Assembly: GCA_038231615.1 (NCBI GenBank)
Contig: JBBRLA010000300.1
Coordinates: forward strand, 1 to 9,748
Direction: 5' to 3'
From: JBBRLA01 sp038231615
GTDB taxonomy: Bacteria; Myxococcota_A; Polyangia; Palsa-1104; JAEUJZ01
DNA: 9,748 nucleotides
Made by a program: the position numbers and the translations under genes. Below are positions 1 to 6,037 of the stretch, in pieces. Each line of letters opens with the position of its first letter. The first letter of the stretch is position 1. The notes below the pieces were generated by a model that saw nothing but the letters and a program-made list of their open reading frames with translations, did no database searches and was not told the DNA's origin.

Positions 1-381
1 CCGCCTCCGGCCCCGGTGGTCTCCGCCCCGCCAGCCTATCGTCCGGCCGACGTACCGGCCCCGGCCCCGGCCTATCGGCCGGCCTACGTACCGCCCCCCG
101 CCCCGGCCTATCGCCCAGTACCCGCGCCGGTGGTCACGCCGAATTATCGTCCGGTGCCCGCCCCCGTTCCGGTCTACCACGCCCCGGCCCCGGCGCCAGT
201 CCCGCACAATGCGCCGCCGCCGCAGGCCCCACCCCAGGCCCCGCCGCCGCAGCATGCTCCGCCACCGCAGCACGGCGGGGTCGCGCCTCCTCCTGCCGCT
301 CACGGCGGCACTGCCGCCCCCCCGCCGGGCTTTAATCACAAGGGCCCCGGCAGGCCCGCTCCGGCACCGGCTCCGCATTAA
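1..381 (+). CDS. Pro/Ala-rich YRP-repeat protein, C-terminal part (5' end outside window)
   Basis: The frame is open to the left edge (PPPAP is encoded before the first GTG at 16), so this is the 3' end of a longer gene, closed by TAA at 379-381. The visible 126 residues are almost all Pro, Ala, Tyr, Arg, Val, Gln, Gly and His. They begin with four 12-residue units starting AYRP or NYRP, continue as a Pro/Gln/His stretch (PPPQHAPPPQHGG), and end in FNHKGPGRPAPAPAPH. No enzymatic motif is visible. Such Pro-rich tails are typical of surface or periplasmic proteins that span the envelope or the peptidoglycan layer, but that is inference because the folded N-terminal part is not in the window. 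The gene converges on the acpP operon. The biased composition could make a false ORF look open, but periodic protein-level repeats that keep Y-R-P argue for real coding. Confidence 0.6.
   Translation, partial: PPPAPVVSAPPAYRPADVPAPAPAYRPAYVPPPAPAYRPVPAPVVTPNYRPVPAPVPVYHAPAPAPVPHNAPPPQAPPQAPPPQHAPPPQHGGVAPPPAAHGGTAAPPPGFNHKGPGRPAPAPAPH
34..177 (+). repeat. Four tandem 36-bp units encoding a 12-residue YRP repeat
   Basis: Units begin at 34, 70, 106 and 142 and read AYRPADVPAPAP, AYRPAYVPPPAP, AYRPVPAPVVTP and NYRPVPAPVPVY. The first two are nearly identical; the later two keep only YRP and a Pro-rich remainder. The repeat probably continues upstream of the window, since the first residues are also Pro-rich. 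Confidence 0.75.
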
Positions 382-574
382 CCCGGCCCCAGCAAAACTT
401 CCGCGCTCACTCGCATTGATGGGCAGCGAGCGGGCGGCGGGCGGCTTGCCTCATCAGGTGTCCACCGCGGCGAAACATCCGGTCCAAGGACAGGACGCCG
501 ACGGTGGCCCGCCCGCAAACGGCCGGGACAAGGAATCTGCGGTGGATGTGGATTGTGCCTGCCGCGGCGTAATC

Positions 575-700
575 GTTCAGGGAGTAGCCCCGACGGGAAG
601 CCAGCATCGCTGGTCAGGAACGAGCGTCATGTCTCGACGAAGGACGCTCTTGCTTCCACTTGATGCGCTACCCATTTCCCGTCGGTAGCGACCCCTGAAC
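575..700. other. 126-bp nested palindromic element (structured RNA, terminator or mini-IS remnant)
   Basis: Perfect complementary arms nest inside each other. The outer arms are gttcaggg (575-582) and ccctgaac (693-700). The second pair is 10 bp, ccgacgggaa (590-599) with ttcccgtcgg (676-685). Inside are a 5-bp hairpin with a 3-base loop (601-605/609-613) and a 7-bp hairpin gagcgtc/gacgctc (622-628/643-649). A 7-bp stem cgctacc/ggtagcg (666-672/684-690) would compete with the 10-bp stem, so two folds are possible. The left flank reads GTAATCGTTCAGGG from 569; the GTAA end recalls IS66-family termini, but the right flank does not restore TTAC. The element lies between two convergent genes, where a bidirectional terminator is also plausible. 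No transposase is present. Confidence 0.45.
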
Positions 701-720
701 AGTTCTGCCGCGGCCGGCGT

Positions 721-745
721 TGCCGCCGACCCGGCTCAGGCGGCA
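721..745 (-). terminator. GC-rich stem-loop just downstream of acpP
   Basis: A 7-bp perfect stem (tgccgcc at 721-727 with ggcggca at 739-745) and an 11-base loop start four bases after the acpP stop. No U-run follows on the minus-strand transcript, so it is not a standard intrinsic terminator. It could protect the 3' end of the mRNA or act with Rho. Confidence 0.4.
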
Positions 746-748
746 GGG

Positions 749-991
749 CTACTTCTGGTGCGTCTGGATGTAGGAGACCACGTCCCCCACCGTCTTGATC
801 TGCTCCGTGTCCTCGTCCGGGATCTCGATCTGGAACGCCTCTTCCAGCGCCAGCACCAGTTCGACCACCGCCAGCGAGTCCGCCTTCAAGTCGTCGGTGA
901 AACTGGCGGTCCGGGTCACCTTTTCGGGGCTGACCTCGAGCTGCGAGCAGATGATCTGCTTGACCTTACTTTCGATGTCTTCACTGGCCAT
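749..991 (-). CDS. acpP: Acyl carrier protein
   Basis: This 80-residue acidic protein carries growing acyl chains on a 4'-phosphopantetheine arm for the type II fatty-acid synthase in the cytoplasm. Length and sequence match AcpP throughout. The DSL attachment motif lies in DLKADSL, with the modified serine at position 39 (added by AcpS, not in the window), followed by the helix-II recognition segment VELVLALEEAFQIEIPDED, which FabD, FabH, FabG and PlsX dock on. The start is supported by GGAGG at 998-1002, six bases upstream of ATG. It is the last gene of the operon, 66 bases after fabG, and that gap contains a strong stem-loop. ACP is normally needed in large excess over its enzymes, so extra expression from a local promoter or RNA processing is likely, though I see no strong promoter in the gap. 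fabF, its usual downstream neighbour, is missing. Confidence 0.98.
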   Translation of the reverse strand: MASEDIESKVKQIICSQLEVSPEKVTRTASFTDDLKADSLAVVELVLALEEAFQIEIPDEDTEQIKTVGDVVSYIQTHQK

Positions 992-1037
992 TGGATGCCT
1001 CCAAGTTTTGATAGATGTACCACCGCCACCCCAACCC

Positions 1038-1056
1038 GGGAAAGGACCCCTTTCCC
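1038..1056 (-). promoter_or_regulatory. Perfect 8-bp stem-loop in the fabG-acpP gap
   Basis: gggaaagg (1038-1045) and cctttccc (1049-1056) pair perfectly around a 3-base loop, one base past the fabG stop. No U-run follows on the minus strand, so full termination is unlikely. The position fits an mRNA processing or stabilising hairpin that separates acpP from the upstream message; that role is inference. Confidence 0.5.
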
Positions 1057-1057
1057 C

Positions 1058-1825
1058 TCACGAGAGCAAAAGCCCGCCGTTGACCCGCACCACCTGCCCG
1101 GTAATGTAGCTCGCCTCCGGCGACGAAAGGAACGCCACCGCGTGGGCCACGTCCTCGGGCTGCCCCACGCGGCCCAGGGGAATCTGCGCGATCAGCTTCT
1201 GCATCGCCTCGGGCGTGATGTGCTCGCGCGTCATGTCCGTGTCGATGAACCCCGGCGATACCGCGTTCACCGTCACCCCCCGGACGGCAAACTCCCGGGC
1301 CAGGGTCTTGGTCAGCCCCAAAAGCCCGGCCTTGGCCGATACATAGGCCACCTGCCCGGCGCTGCCCATCTCCCCCACCACCGAGCCGACATTGATGATC
1401 CGCCCCCCGTCCTTGGCCTTGAGAATCAGCCGCGAGGCGGCCTTGCACAGGTAAAACGCCGAGGTCAGGTTGGTGGCCAGTACCTTGTCCCAATCCTCGT
1501 ACTTCATCCGCATGAGCAGCCCGTCGATGGCCAGCCCGGCGTTGTTCACCAGCACATCCAGGCGCCCGTGGCGCTCGCCGATGCCCTTTACCGCGGCCTC
1601 GACGGCAGCGGAGTCGGTCACGTCGAAGGGACACAGTTCGCCCTGGGCATATTCGCTGCCGCTGTTTTTGATGGCCGCCAGCACCTGCTCCGCGGCGGCC
1701 TGGTTTTTGTGGTAGTTGAGGACGACATACAGGCCGTCCTTCGCCAGCGCCATGGCGATGGCCCTGCCGATGCCCCGGGAGGCGCCGGTCACCAGGGCCA
1801 CGCGGCGGTTGGTTTGTGGGGTCAT
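1058..1825 (-). CDS. fabG: 3-oxoacyl-ACP reductase (NADPH)
   Basis: The product is a 255-residue short-chain dehydrogenase/reductase that reduces 3-oxoacyl-ACP to (R)-3-hydroxyacyl-ACP in each elongation cycle. Visible signatures are the Rossmann nucleotide loop TGASRGIG (13-20), NNAG (94-97), the catalytic tetrad N119, S148 (in INVGSVVG), Y161 and K165 (YVSAK), and the PGFIDTDM segment (191-198) typical of FabG. Length is slightly above the usual 244-248 because of a short N-terminal extension (MTPQTNRR). The ATG at 1825 overlaps the fabD stop as ATGA, implying translational coupling. The open frame continues upstream of this ATG, but only as a shadow inside fabD. The C-terminus NGGLLLS departs from the common NGGMYM, a minor variation. 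Other SDR functions are possible in principle, but the operon context makes FabG secure. Confidence 0.97.
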   Translation of the reverse strand: MTPQTNRRVALVTGASRGIGRAIAMALAKDGLYVVLNYHKNQAAAEQVLAAIKNSGSEYAQGELCPFDVTDSAAVEAAVKGIGERHGRLDVLVNNAGLAIDGLLMRMKYEDWDKVLATNLTSAFYLCKAASRLILKAKDGGRIINVGSVVGEMGSAGQVAYVSAKAGLLGLTKTLAREFAVRGVTVNAVSPGFIDTDMTREHITPEAMQKLIAQIPLGRVGQPEDVAHAVAFLSSPEASYITGQVVRVNGGLLLS

Positions 1826-2850
1826 GGGACCTGTCCCTCGGTCGCGAGGTGCGCGGCATCGCCGTCGCCGTCGCCGTCGTTGGGCACGGACACGAGCCCG
1901 GCGCGCACGGTCTCGTGATGATCGGGCTCGCCAAAGTGGAACAGGCCGATCTTGGGGTCGATGTGCTTGAGCAGGCCGAAAAGGACCTTGCCGGGGCCGG
2001 TCTCGACGGCCTTGGTCACCCCGAGTCCGGCCAGGGACTTCATGGTGGCTTCCCAACGGACGGTGCCGGTCACCTGACGGTAGAGGCGGTCGCGGATCGC
2101 CTCTTCGGTGGACGGATAGGGCGCGGCGTCGATGTTTGCCAGCACGGTCAGGCGCGGCGCGGCGACGGGTATCTTGGCCAGCTCCTCGCGCAGGCGCTCG
2201 GCGGCGGGGGCCATGAGGGCGCAGTGGAAGGGGGCGCTGACCGGCAGGCGCTTGCACAGCTTGGCGCCGCGGCCCCGGGCCAGCTTCAGCGCCACGTCCA
2301 CCGCCTCGGCATGCCCCGAGAGGACCACCTGCCCGGCGCCGTTTTCGTTGGCCACCTGGCAGATGAGGCGTTTTTCCGCCGCCCCGGCCATGGCTTCGGC
2401 GCATATGCCGTGGATCTCCGCCACGGACAGGCCGATGACCGCGCCCATGGCACCGACGCCCTCGGGCACCGCCTCCTGCATGAAGCGCCCGCGCAGGCGC
2501 ACCAGGCGCACCGCGTCGGCGAAGGCCAGGCTGCCGGCGACCACCAGGGCGCTGTATTCACCCAGGGAGTGCCCGGCGGCAAATGCGGGGGTGACGCCCA
2601 GTTCGGCCTGCACCACCTCCGCCGCCGCCACCGACACGGTCAGGATGCCCGGCTGGGTGTTCTCTGTGCGTTGCAGGTCGTCCTCGGGCCCGGTAAAGCA
2701 GAGCCGCGACAGGTCGAAGCCCAGGGCCTCGTCAGCCTCGGCGAAGCGGACCCGCACGTGGGGGAAGGCGTCGTGCAGGAGGCGGCCCATGCCGACGTGC
2801 TGCGACCCCTGCCCGGGGAAAAGAAAAGCCAGGTCAGATCTTGTTTCCAT
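1822..2850 (-). CDS. fabD: Malonyl-CoA:ACP transacylase
   Basis: This 342-residue enzyme moves malonyl from CoA to ACP to make the elongation substrate. Motifs are in family order: FPGQGSQ (11-17, oxyanion Q14), GHSLGEYSAL (93-102, nucleophile S95), the malonyl-binding arginine in LVRLRGRFMQ (R120), VSAPFH (204-209, catalytic H209) and ETGPGKVL (283-290). The ATG at 2850 begins 8 bases after the fabH stop. A GAGG lies 14 bases upstream, which is long, but the start fits the family (FLFPGQGSQ begins at residue 10). The usual fold ends near residue 320. The last ~22 residues, including an Asp-Gly run (DGDGDGD) encoded by a hexanucleotide repeat, form an unusual acidic tail just before the ATGA overlap with fabG. 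Confidence 0.96.
   Translation of the reverse strand: METRSDLAFLFPGQGSQHVGMGRLLHDAFPHVRVRFAEADEALGFDLSRLCFTGPEDDLQRTENTQPGILTVSVAAAEVVQAELGVTPAFAAGHSLGEYSALVVAGSLAFADAVRLVRLRGRFMQEAVPEGVGAMGAVIGLSVAEIHGICAEAMAGAAEKRLICQVANENGAGQVVLSGHAEAVDVALKLARGRGAKLCKRLPVSAPFHCALMAPAAERLREELAKIPVAAPRLTVLANIDAAPYPSTEEAIRDRLYRQVTGTVRWEATMKSLAGLGVTKAVETGPGKVLFGLLKHIDPKIGLFHFGEPDHHETVRAGLVSVPNDGDGDGDAAHLATEGQVP
1859..1879 (-). repeat. Hexanucleotide microsatellite (TCGCCG, 3.5 copies) in the 3' end of fabD
   Basis: On the plus strand TCGCCG is repeated three and a half times; on the coding strand it encodes the DGDGDGD run of the FabD tail. Because the unit is a multiple of three, copy-number changes would lengthen or shorten the tail without shifting the frame. 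Confidence 0.8.
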
Positions 2851-2858
2851 AATCGACT

Positions 2859-3893
2859 TTACCACCTCACGCAGGCGCTGCCCCAGGCCAGGCCGCCGCC
2901 CAGGGCGCAGAACAGGAGAAGGTCGCCGGGCTTTACCCGGCCCGCCCGCAGCGCCTCGTCCAGGGCAATGGGCACCGAGGCGGACGAGGTGTTGCCATAA
3001 CGGTCGATGTTGATGAAGAAGCGCTCCATCGGCAGGGACAGGCGGCCGGCCACCCCTTCGAGGATGCGCAGGTTGGCCTGGTGGGCCACCACCAGATCCA
3101 CGTCGTCGCCGGTGAGCTGGTTGTGGGAAAGCGCGGCCTGGCACGACGAGGTCAGGTTGCGGACGGCCTGGCTGAAGATGGCCTTGCCGTTCATGTGGAT
3201 GAAGTGCTTCTTCTCGGCCAGCGTCGCCGGGCTGGTGCCGTAGCGCGAGCCGCCTCCGGGGATGGTCAGGGACTCGGCCTGGGTGCCGTCGGCGTACAGG
3301 TGCACCGAGAGCAGCCCGCGGGGCTTCCCTTCAGCGGTCTCGGCGTCGTCGCCGTTCTCCGGGGACAGGCCCAGCACCACCGCCCCGGCGCCGTCGCCGA
3401 AGAGCACGCAGGTGTTGCGGTTGGTCCAGTCGACGTAGGGCGAGAGCACCTCGACGCCGCAGAGCAGCACCCGGCGGTACATGCCGCCGCGCAAGAGGCC
3501 CTCGGCCACCGCCAGGCCGTAGAGGAACCCGCCACAAGCGGCGGCCAGGTCGAAGGCCGGGCAGCCCGGCGCGGCGCCGACCTTGCGCTGGACGAACACC
3601 GCGCACGAGGGCAGGGTCATGTCGCCGGTAATGGTGGCACAGATGATGCAGTCGATCTGGCCCGGGGAGATGCCGGCGGCCTCGCAGGCACGCAGGCCGG
3701 CGGCGGCGGCCAGGTCGGAGGCGGCCTGGCCCTCCTTGACGATGCGGCGGGTGCGAATGCCGGTGCGCTCGGCGATCCACGCGTCGGAGGTCTCGACGAA
3801 CTGGCTCAGGTCGTCGTTGGTGACGACGCGATCCGGCAGGGCGCTGCCGGTGCCCAGGATGCGCACCCGGCGCTGGAAGGGGGAAGTCGTCAT
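2859..3893 (-). CDS. fabH: 3-oxoacyl-ACP synthase III
   Basis: FabH condenses acetyl-CoA (or another short acyl-CoA) with malonyl-ACP, the first carbon-carbon bond of fatty-acid synthesis. The 344-residue product shows the thiolase-fold markers: GTGSALPDRVVTN near the N-terminus (14-26), SDAWI and RTGIRTRR (36-50), the nucleophile C120 in DLAAACGGF, DGAGAVVLG (167-175), H271 in VVAHQAN, N301 in RYGNTSSAS and the C-terminal GGGLAWGS loop (332-339). It is about 25 residues longer than the E. coli enzyme, mainly from an expanded segment around 176-230. The ATG at 3893 overlaps the plsX stop as ATGA and has AAGGAG nine bases upstream. The frame runs further 5', but only as a shadow within plsX. 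Primer preference (acetyl or branched) cannot be read from this sequence. Confidence 0.97.
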   Translation of the reverse strand: MTTSPFQRRVRILGTGSALPDRVVTNDDLSQFVETSDAWIAERTGIRTRRIVKEGQAASDLAAAAGLRACEAAGISPGQIDCIICATITGDMTLPSCAVFVQRKVGAAPGCPAFDLAAACGGFLYGLAVAEGLLRGGMYRRVLLCGVEVLSPYVDWTNRNTCVLFGDGAGAVVLGLSPENGDDAETAEGKPRGLLSVHLYADGTQAESLTIPGGGSRYGTSPATLAEKKHFIHMNGKAIFSQAVRNLTSSCQAALSHNQLTGDDVDLVVAHQANLRILEGVAGRLSLPMERFFINIDRYGNTSSASVPIALDEALRAGRVKPGDLLLFCALGGGLAWGSACVRW

Positions 3894-4981
3894 GCGGGTT
3901 CTCCTTTCCACAGGGTGCGGTGGCGGTCGATGGCGGCGGAAAGCGCCGGCAGGCTGCCGGCGTCGACCTGCTCCTTGGCGAGCTGTATGGCGCTCTCGAT
4001 GGCCCGGGCGGATGAGCGCCCATGGCAGATGATGACCACGCCGCGGACCCCCAAAAGCACCGCGCCGCCCCGGCGCTCCACGTCGATCAGCCGCGAGAGC
4101 CGCCGCAGCACCGGTCGCATCAGCAGCGCCCCGAGTCGCGCCCGCAGGGAGCCGCGCACCTCCCGGGAAAAGAGTTCGGTCAGGAGCCGGGCGGTCCCCT
4201 CGGCGGTCTTCAACGCTACGTTGCCGGTGAAGCCATCGGTGACGACCACGTCCACGCGGCCGGGGCCGAGTGCCCCGTCCGGGCCGCCGTGACCGCCGGA
4301 AAAAAGGTCTCGCCCCTCGACGTACCCGAGGTACTCGAAGTCCTTGTCCCCGGCGGCGAGAAGCGCGTGGGCCTGGCGCAAAAGGTCGGTCCCCTTGACC
4401 TGCTCCTCCCCGTTGGAGAGCAACCCGACCCGCGGCCTGTGGCCCGGCAAAAAGACACCCTTCTGCAGACGCGCGAAGGTGGCGCCGAGCACCGCGAACT
4501 GCGCCAGCTGGCTGGCCTTGCACTCGACGTTGGCGCCGGTATCGAGCAAGGCACATTGGTGCCCCGGCACCAGGGTGGGGAAGGTCACCACGATCCCCGG
4601 GCGCTCGACGCCCGAGATGCGCCCCAGCGAGAGCAGCCCGCAGGCCAGCATGGCCCCGGAGTTGCCCGCCGACACCACCGCCTGGGCCTCGTCGCTCTTG
4701 AGCAGATCGAAGGCCACCCTCATGGAGGAGTCGCGCTTCTTGCGGGCGGCCTGCCCCGGGGCATCGGTCATGGTGATCACCTCGGAGCAGTGCCGAATGG
4801 GGATATCCGGGAGGTCGCGATGAACGGCCCGCAACCGGTCAAGCTGCCGGCGCAGGCGTGGCTCGTCGCCCAGCAGCAGCACCTGGATGCCGTGACGACG
4901 CACGGCAGCGACTGCCCCGGCCACTTCCGGGCCCGGGGCGTCGTCGCCACCCATGGCATCCACTGCGATGAGCGTCGCCAC
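3890..4981 (-). CDS. plsX: Phosphate acyltransferase (acyl-ACP:phosphate)
   Basis: PlsX converts acyl-ACP and phosphate to acyl-phosphate, the donor for PlsY in phosphatidic acid synthesis; it is a peripheral protein on the inner face of the membrane. The 363-residue sequence has the family blocks AVDAMGGDDAP (6-16), SAGNSGA (104-110), LLDTGANVECK (145-155), LLSNGEEQVKGT (187-198), DGFTGNVALK (249-258), RGGAVLLGVRG (304-314) and CHGRSSARA (319-327). The start is GTG at 4981, with GGAAG five bases upstream and 18 bases after the rpmF stop; it places AVDAMGGD at the usual distance from the N-terminus. A Gly/Pro-rich stretch of about 12 residues (around 229-241) is inserted between GYVEGRDLFSG and VDVVVTDGFTGN, where E. 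coli PlsX has only a short turn. Confidence 0.97.
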   Translation of the reverse strand: MATLIAVDAMGGDDAPGPEVAGAVAAVRRHGIQVLLLGDEPRLRRQLDRLRAVHRDLPDIPIRHCSEVITMTDAPGQAARKKRDSSMRVAFDLLKSDEAQAVVSAGNSGAMLACGLLSLGRISGVERPGIVVTFPTLVPGHQCALLDTGANVECKASQLAQFAVLGATFARLQKGVFLPGHRPRVGLLSNGEEQVKGTDLLRQAHALLAAGDKDFEYLGYVEGRDLFSGGHGGPDGALGPGRVDVVVTDGFTGNVALKTAEGTARLLTELFSREVRGSLRARLGALLMRPVLRRLSRLIDVERRGGAVLLGVRGVVIICHGRSSARAIESAIQLAKEQVDAGSLPALSAAIDRHRTLWKGEPA

Positions 4982-4999
4982 GTTCTTCCGGCCGAGCGG

Positions 5000-5209
5000 C
5001 TAGGTGGATTTCTCCTTGGGGGTCATGTCGATGACCTCGCGGGGGTCCGAGGCCGGGCCGTACTTGCCGCACGATCCGCAGACCCGGTGGGGAATGCGGA
5101 ATTCCTGGCAGTGGGGGCACTTGTTGAAGGCGGGGGTGTCCATCTTCATCCACTGTGCGCGGCGAGAGTCGCGGCGCGCCTTCGACTGTCTTCTCTTGGC
5201 AACGGCCAT
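5000..5209 (-). CDS. rpmF: 50S ribosomal protein L32 (zinc-ribbon form)
   Basis: This 69-residue basic protein has the L32 N-terminus (MAVAKRRQSKARRDSRRAQW) and the zinc-binding cysteines C31-P-H-C34 and C44-G-S-C47, so it is the zinc-dependent (C+) version. It belongs to the large ribosomal subunit. The ATG at 5209 has GGAG about nine bases upstream. It sits 36 bases after yceD and 18 before plsX, the conserved arrangement that links ribosome production to lipid synthesis. The C-terminal extension after residue 50 is charged and slightly longer than in E. coli L32. Confidence 0.97.
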   Translation of the reverse strand: MAVAKRRQSKARRDSRRAQWMKMDTPAFNKCPHCQEFRIPHRVCGSCGKYGPASDPREVIDMTPKEKST

Positions 5210-5245
5210 GGTGGCGGGTCTCCGTGTTCCGGTAAAGGGTCTGGG

Positions 5246-5818
5246 TCAGATTTTCAGCTTCGCCAGCGCCGAGAAGGGCGAGAGCGGGACGCGCTGCTGG
5301 CAGGTGCAGGTGGAGGTGTTCAGGTCGATGCCGCACGAGGGGCACAGGCCGCGGCATTCTTCCTGGCACAGCACCGTGATCGGCAGCGACAGGAGGAGGT
5401 ATTCGCGGACGACGGGGCGCAGGTCCACGGTCTCGCGGTCATGGTGGGCGTAGTCCACGTCGTCTGGATCGGAGGGATCGAAGGACCCCTCATCGTGGCG
5501 GACGGGCAAGGCGCCGCCGGCCGGAACGAAGGTCATGTTCAGGCTGGCCTGCACCGGCACCTTGGCGGGGGCCAGGCAGCGCTGGCACTGAAGGGAGAGT
5601 TCACCGAGAAGGCTGCCCCGGCACAGCACACAGTCGTGCTGGAAGTCCAGGTGGGCCTTGGCGACGACGGCGCTCTGGTCCAGGTCGACGCTGGTGTTGC
5701 TGTCGAGCAGGGCCGCGGCGAGAAACTCGCGGCTCAAGGGGGTGTCGACGTCGACGCCCTTGCGCAGGGCCTCGAGGTCCTTGATTTTCCAATGAAGCGG
5801 ATCGACTGGTTGGGTCAT
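5246..5818 (-). CDS. yceD: DUF177/YceD family protein, linked to rRNA and L32
   Basis: The 190-residue product belongs to the YceD (DUF177) family, encoded just upstream of rpmF in many bacteria and connected with 23S rRNA accumulation or processing. Visible signatures are CQRCLAP (78-84) and the C-terminal cluster LCQEECRGLCPSCGIDLN (150-167), followed by CTC (171-173). An additional CVLC lies at 63-66. The cysteine pairs suggest metal binding, which is inference. I chose ATG at 5818, with AGGA eight bases upstream, over the in-frame GTG at 5851: that one has no Shine-Dalgarno and would lie only about nine bases from the predicted transcription start. The acidic 109-130 segment resembles the variable middle of the family. 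It is the first gene of the fatty-acid operon. Confidence 0.93.
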   Translation of the reverse strand: MTQPVDPLHWKIKDLEALRKGVDVDTPLSREFLAAALLDSNTSVDLDQSAVVAKAHLDFQHDCVLCRGSLLGELSLQCQRCLAPAKVPVQASLNMTFVPAGGALPVRHDEGSFDPSDPDDVDYAHHDRETVDLRPVVREYLLLSLPITVLCQEECRGLCPSCGIDLNTSTCTCQQRVPLSPFSALAKLKI

Positions 5819-5866
5819 GATAACAGTCCTGACATTGTCTGTGCGGGCCACATGCCAGGGAACCGC

Positions 5867-5894
5867 ATCATAAAGATCGGCGACCGGCTGTCAA
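5867..5894 (-). promoter_or_regulatory. Near-consensus sigma70 promoter of the yceD-acpP operon
   Basis: Read on the minus strand, TTGACA (5889-5894) and TATGAT (5867-5872) are separated by 16 bp, six of six and five of six matches to consensus. The predicted start near 5860 gives a leader of about 42 bases to the yceD ATG at 5818. Its strength fits a housekeeping operon. No operator is evident around it. Confidence 0.75.
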
Positions 5895-5911
5895 GCACGG
5901 TGACGCGAGAC

Positions 5912-5981
5912 GGGTCCGGCTGGCCTGGCCACTGTGGCAGATCTGGCCCCGGCTGTCAGCCAGCAACGGGCGACCGGACCC
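5912..5981. other. 70-bp GC-rich inverted-repeat structure upstream of the yceD promoter
   Basis: gggtccgg (5912-5919) pairs with ccggaccc (5974-5981). Inside, gctgg (5919-5923) pairs with ccagc (5960-5964), and two small hairpins sit around gccactgtggc and ggctgtcagcc. It lies between the 3' end of the 198-residue gene and the yceD promoter, so it may end or protect the former's transcript. No U-run follows on either strand. Confidence 0.4.
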
Positions 5982-6037
5982 TTCAAGCATAGGGCTTATG
6001 GTAGAACCGCATCCCCCAACCCGATACCCGAAGGCGA

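Larger units (their letters stand above)
382..748. other. Convergent intergenic region, no convincing gene
   Basis: These 367 bases lie between the stop of the Pro-rich gene and the stop of acpP, so both neighbours are transcribed into the region. I see no ORF with a Shine-Dalgarno, recognisable motif or neighbour-like composition. A 66-codon minus-strand frame at 407-607 and the end of a plus-strand frame that overlaps the Pro-rich gene look like chance. The stretch does hold the nested palindrome at 575-700 and the GC-rich stem-loop at 721-745. Confidence 0.6.

Noticed and set aside
34..177. 36-bp periodicity as a CRISPR-like array
   Set aside because: The period is in frame, the units are adjacent with no unique spacers, and the conservation is at protein level (YRP).
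407..607. 66-codon minus-strand frame in the convergent gap
   Set aside because: No Shine-Dalgarno, no recognisable motif, and it overlaps the palindromic element.
209..688. 159-codon plus-strand frame overlapping the Pro-rich gene
   Set aside because: Its first part is an Arg-rich shadow of the Pro-rich frame and the rest crosses the palindromic region; no start signal or motif.
575..700. Integron attC site
   Set aside because: Length and palindromy fit, but the outer arms do not match the RYYYAAC/GTTRRRY core sites, and no cassette or integrase is nearby.
758..4292. Long plus-strand frames (758-1918, 1816-3000, 3081-4292) opposite acpP, fabG, fabD and fabH
   Set aside because: They are shadows of conserved minus-strand genes; the stop-poor antisense frames follow from high GC at third codon positions.
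2859..4556. FabH with a ~220-residue N-terminal extension
   Set aside because: The extension is out-of-frame sequence of plsX; the ATG at 3893 has a Shine-Dalgarno and an ATGA overlap. The same applies to long versions of fabG and fabD.
5819..5851. GTG start for yceD at 5851
   Set aside because: It lacks a ribosome site and would sit only ~9 bases after the predicted transcription start; the ATG at 5818 has AGGA at good spacing.
4022..5992. 656-codon plus-strand open frame antisense to plsX, rpmF and yceD
   Set aside because: It lies opposite three certain genes, has His/Gly/Gln-rich composition typical of the complement of GC-rich coding DNA, and shows no motif or ribosome site.
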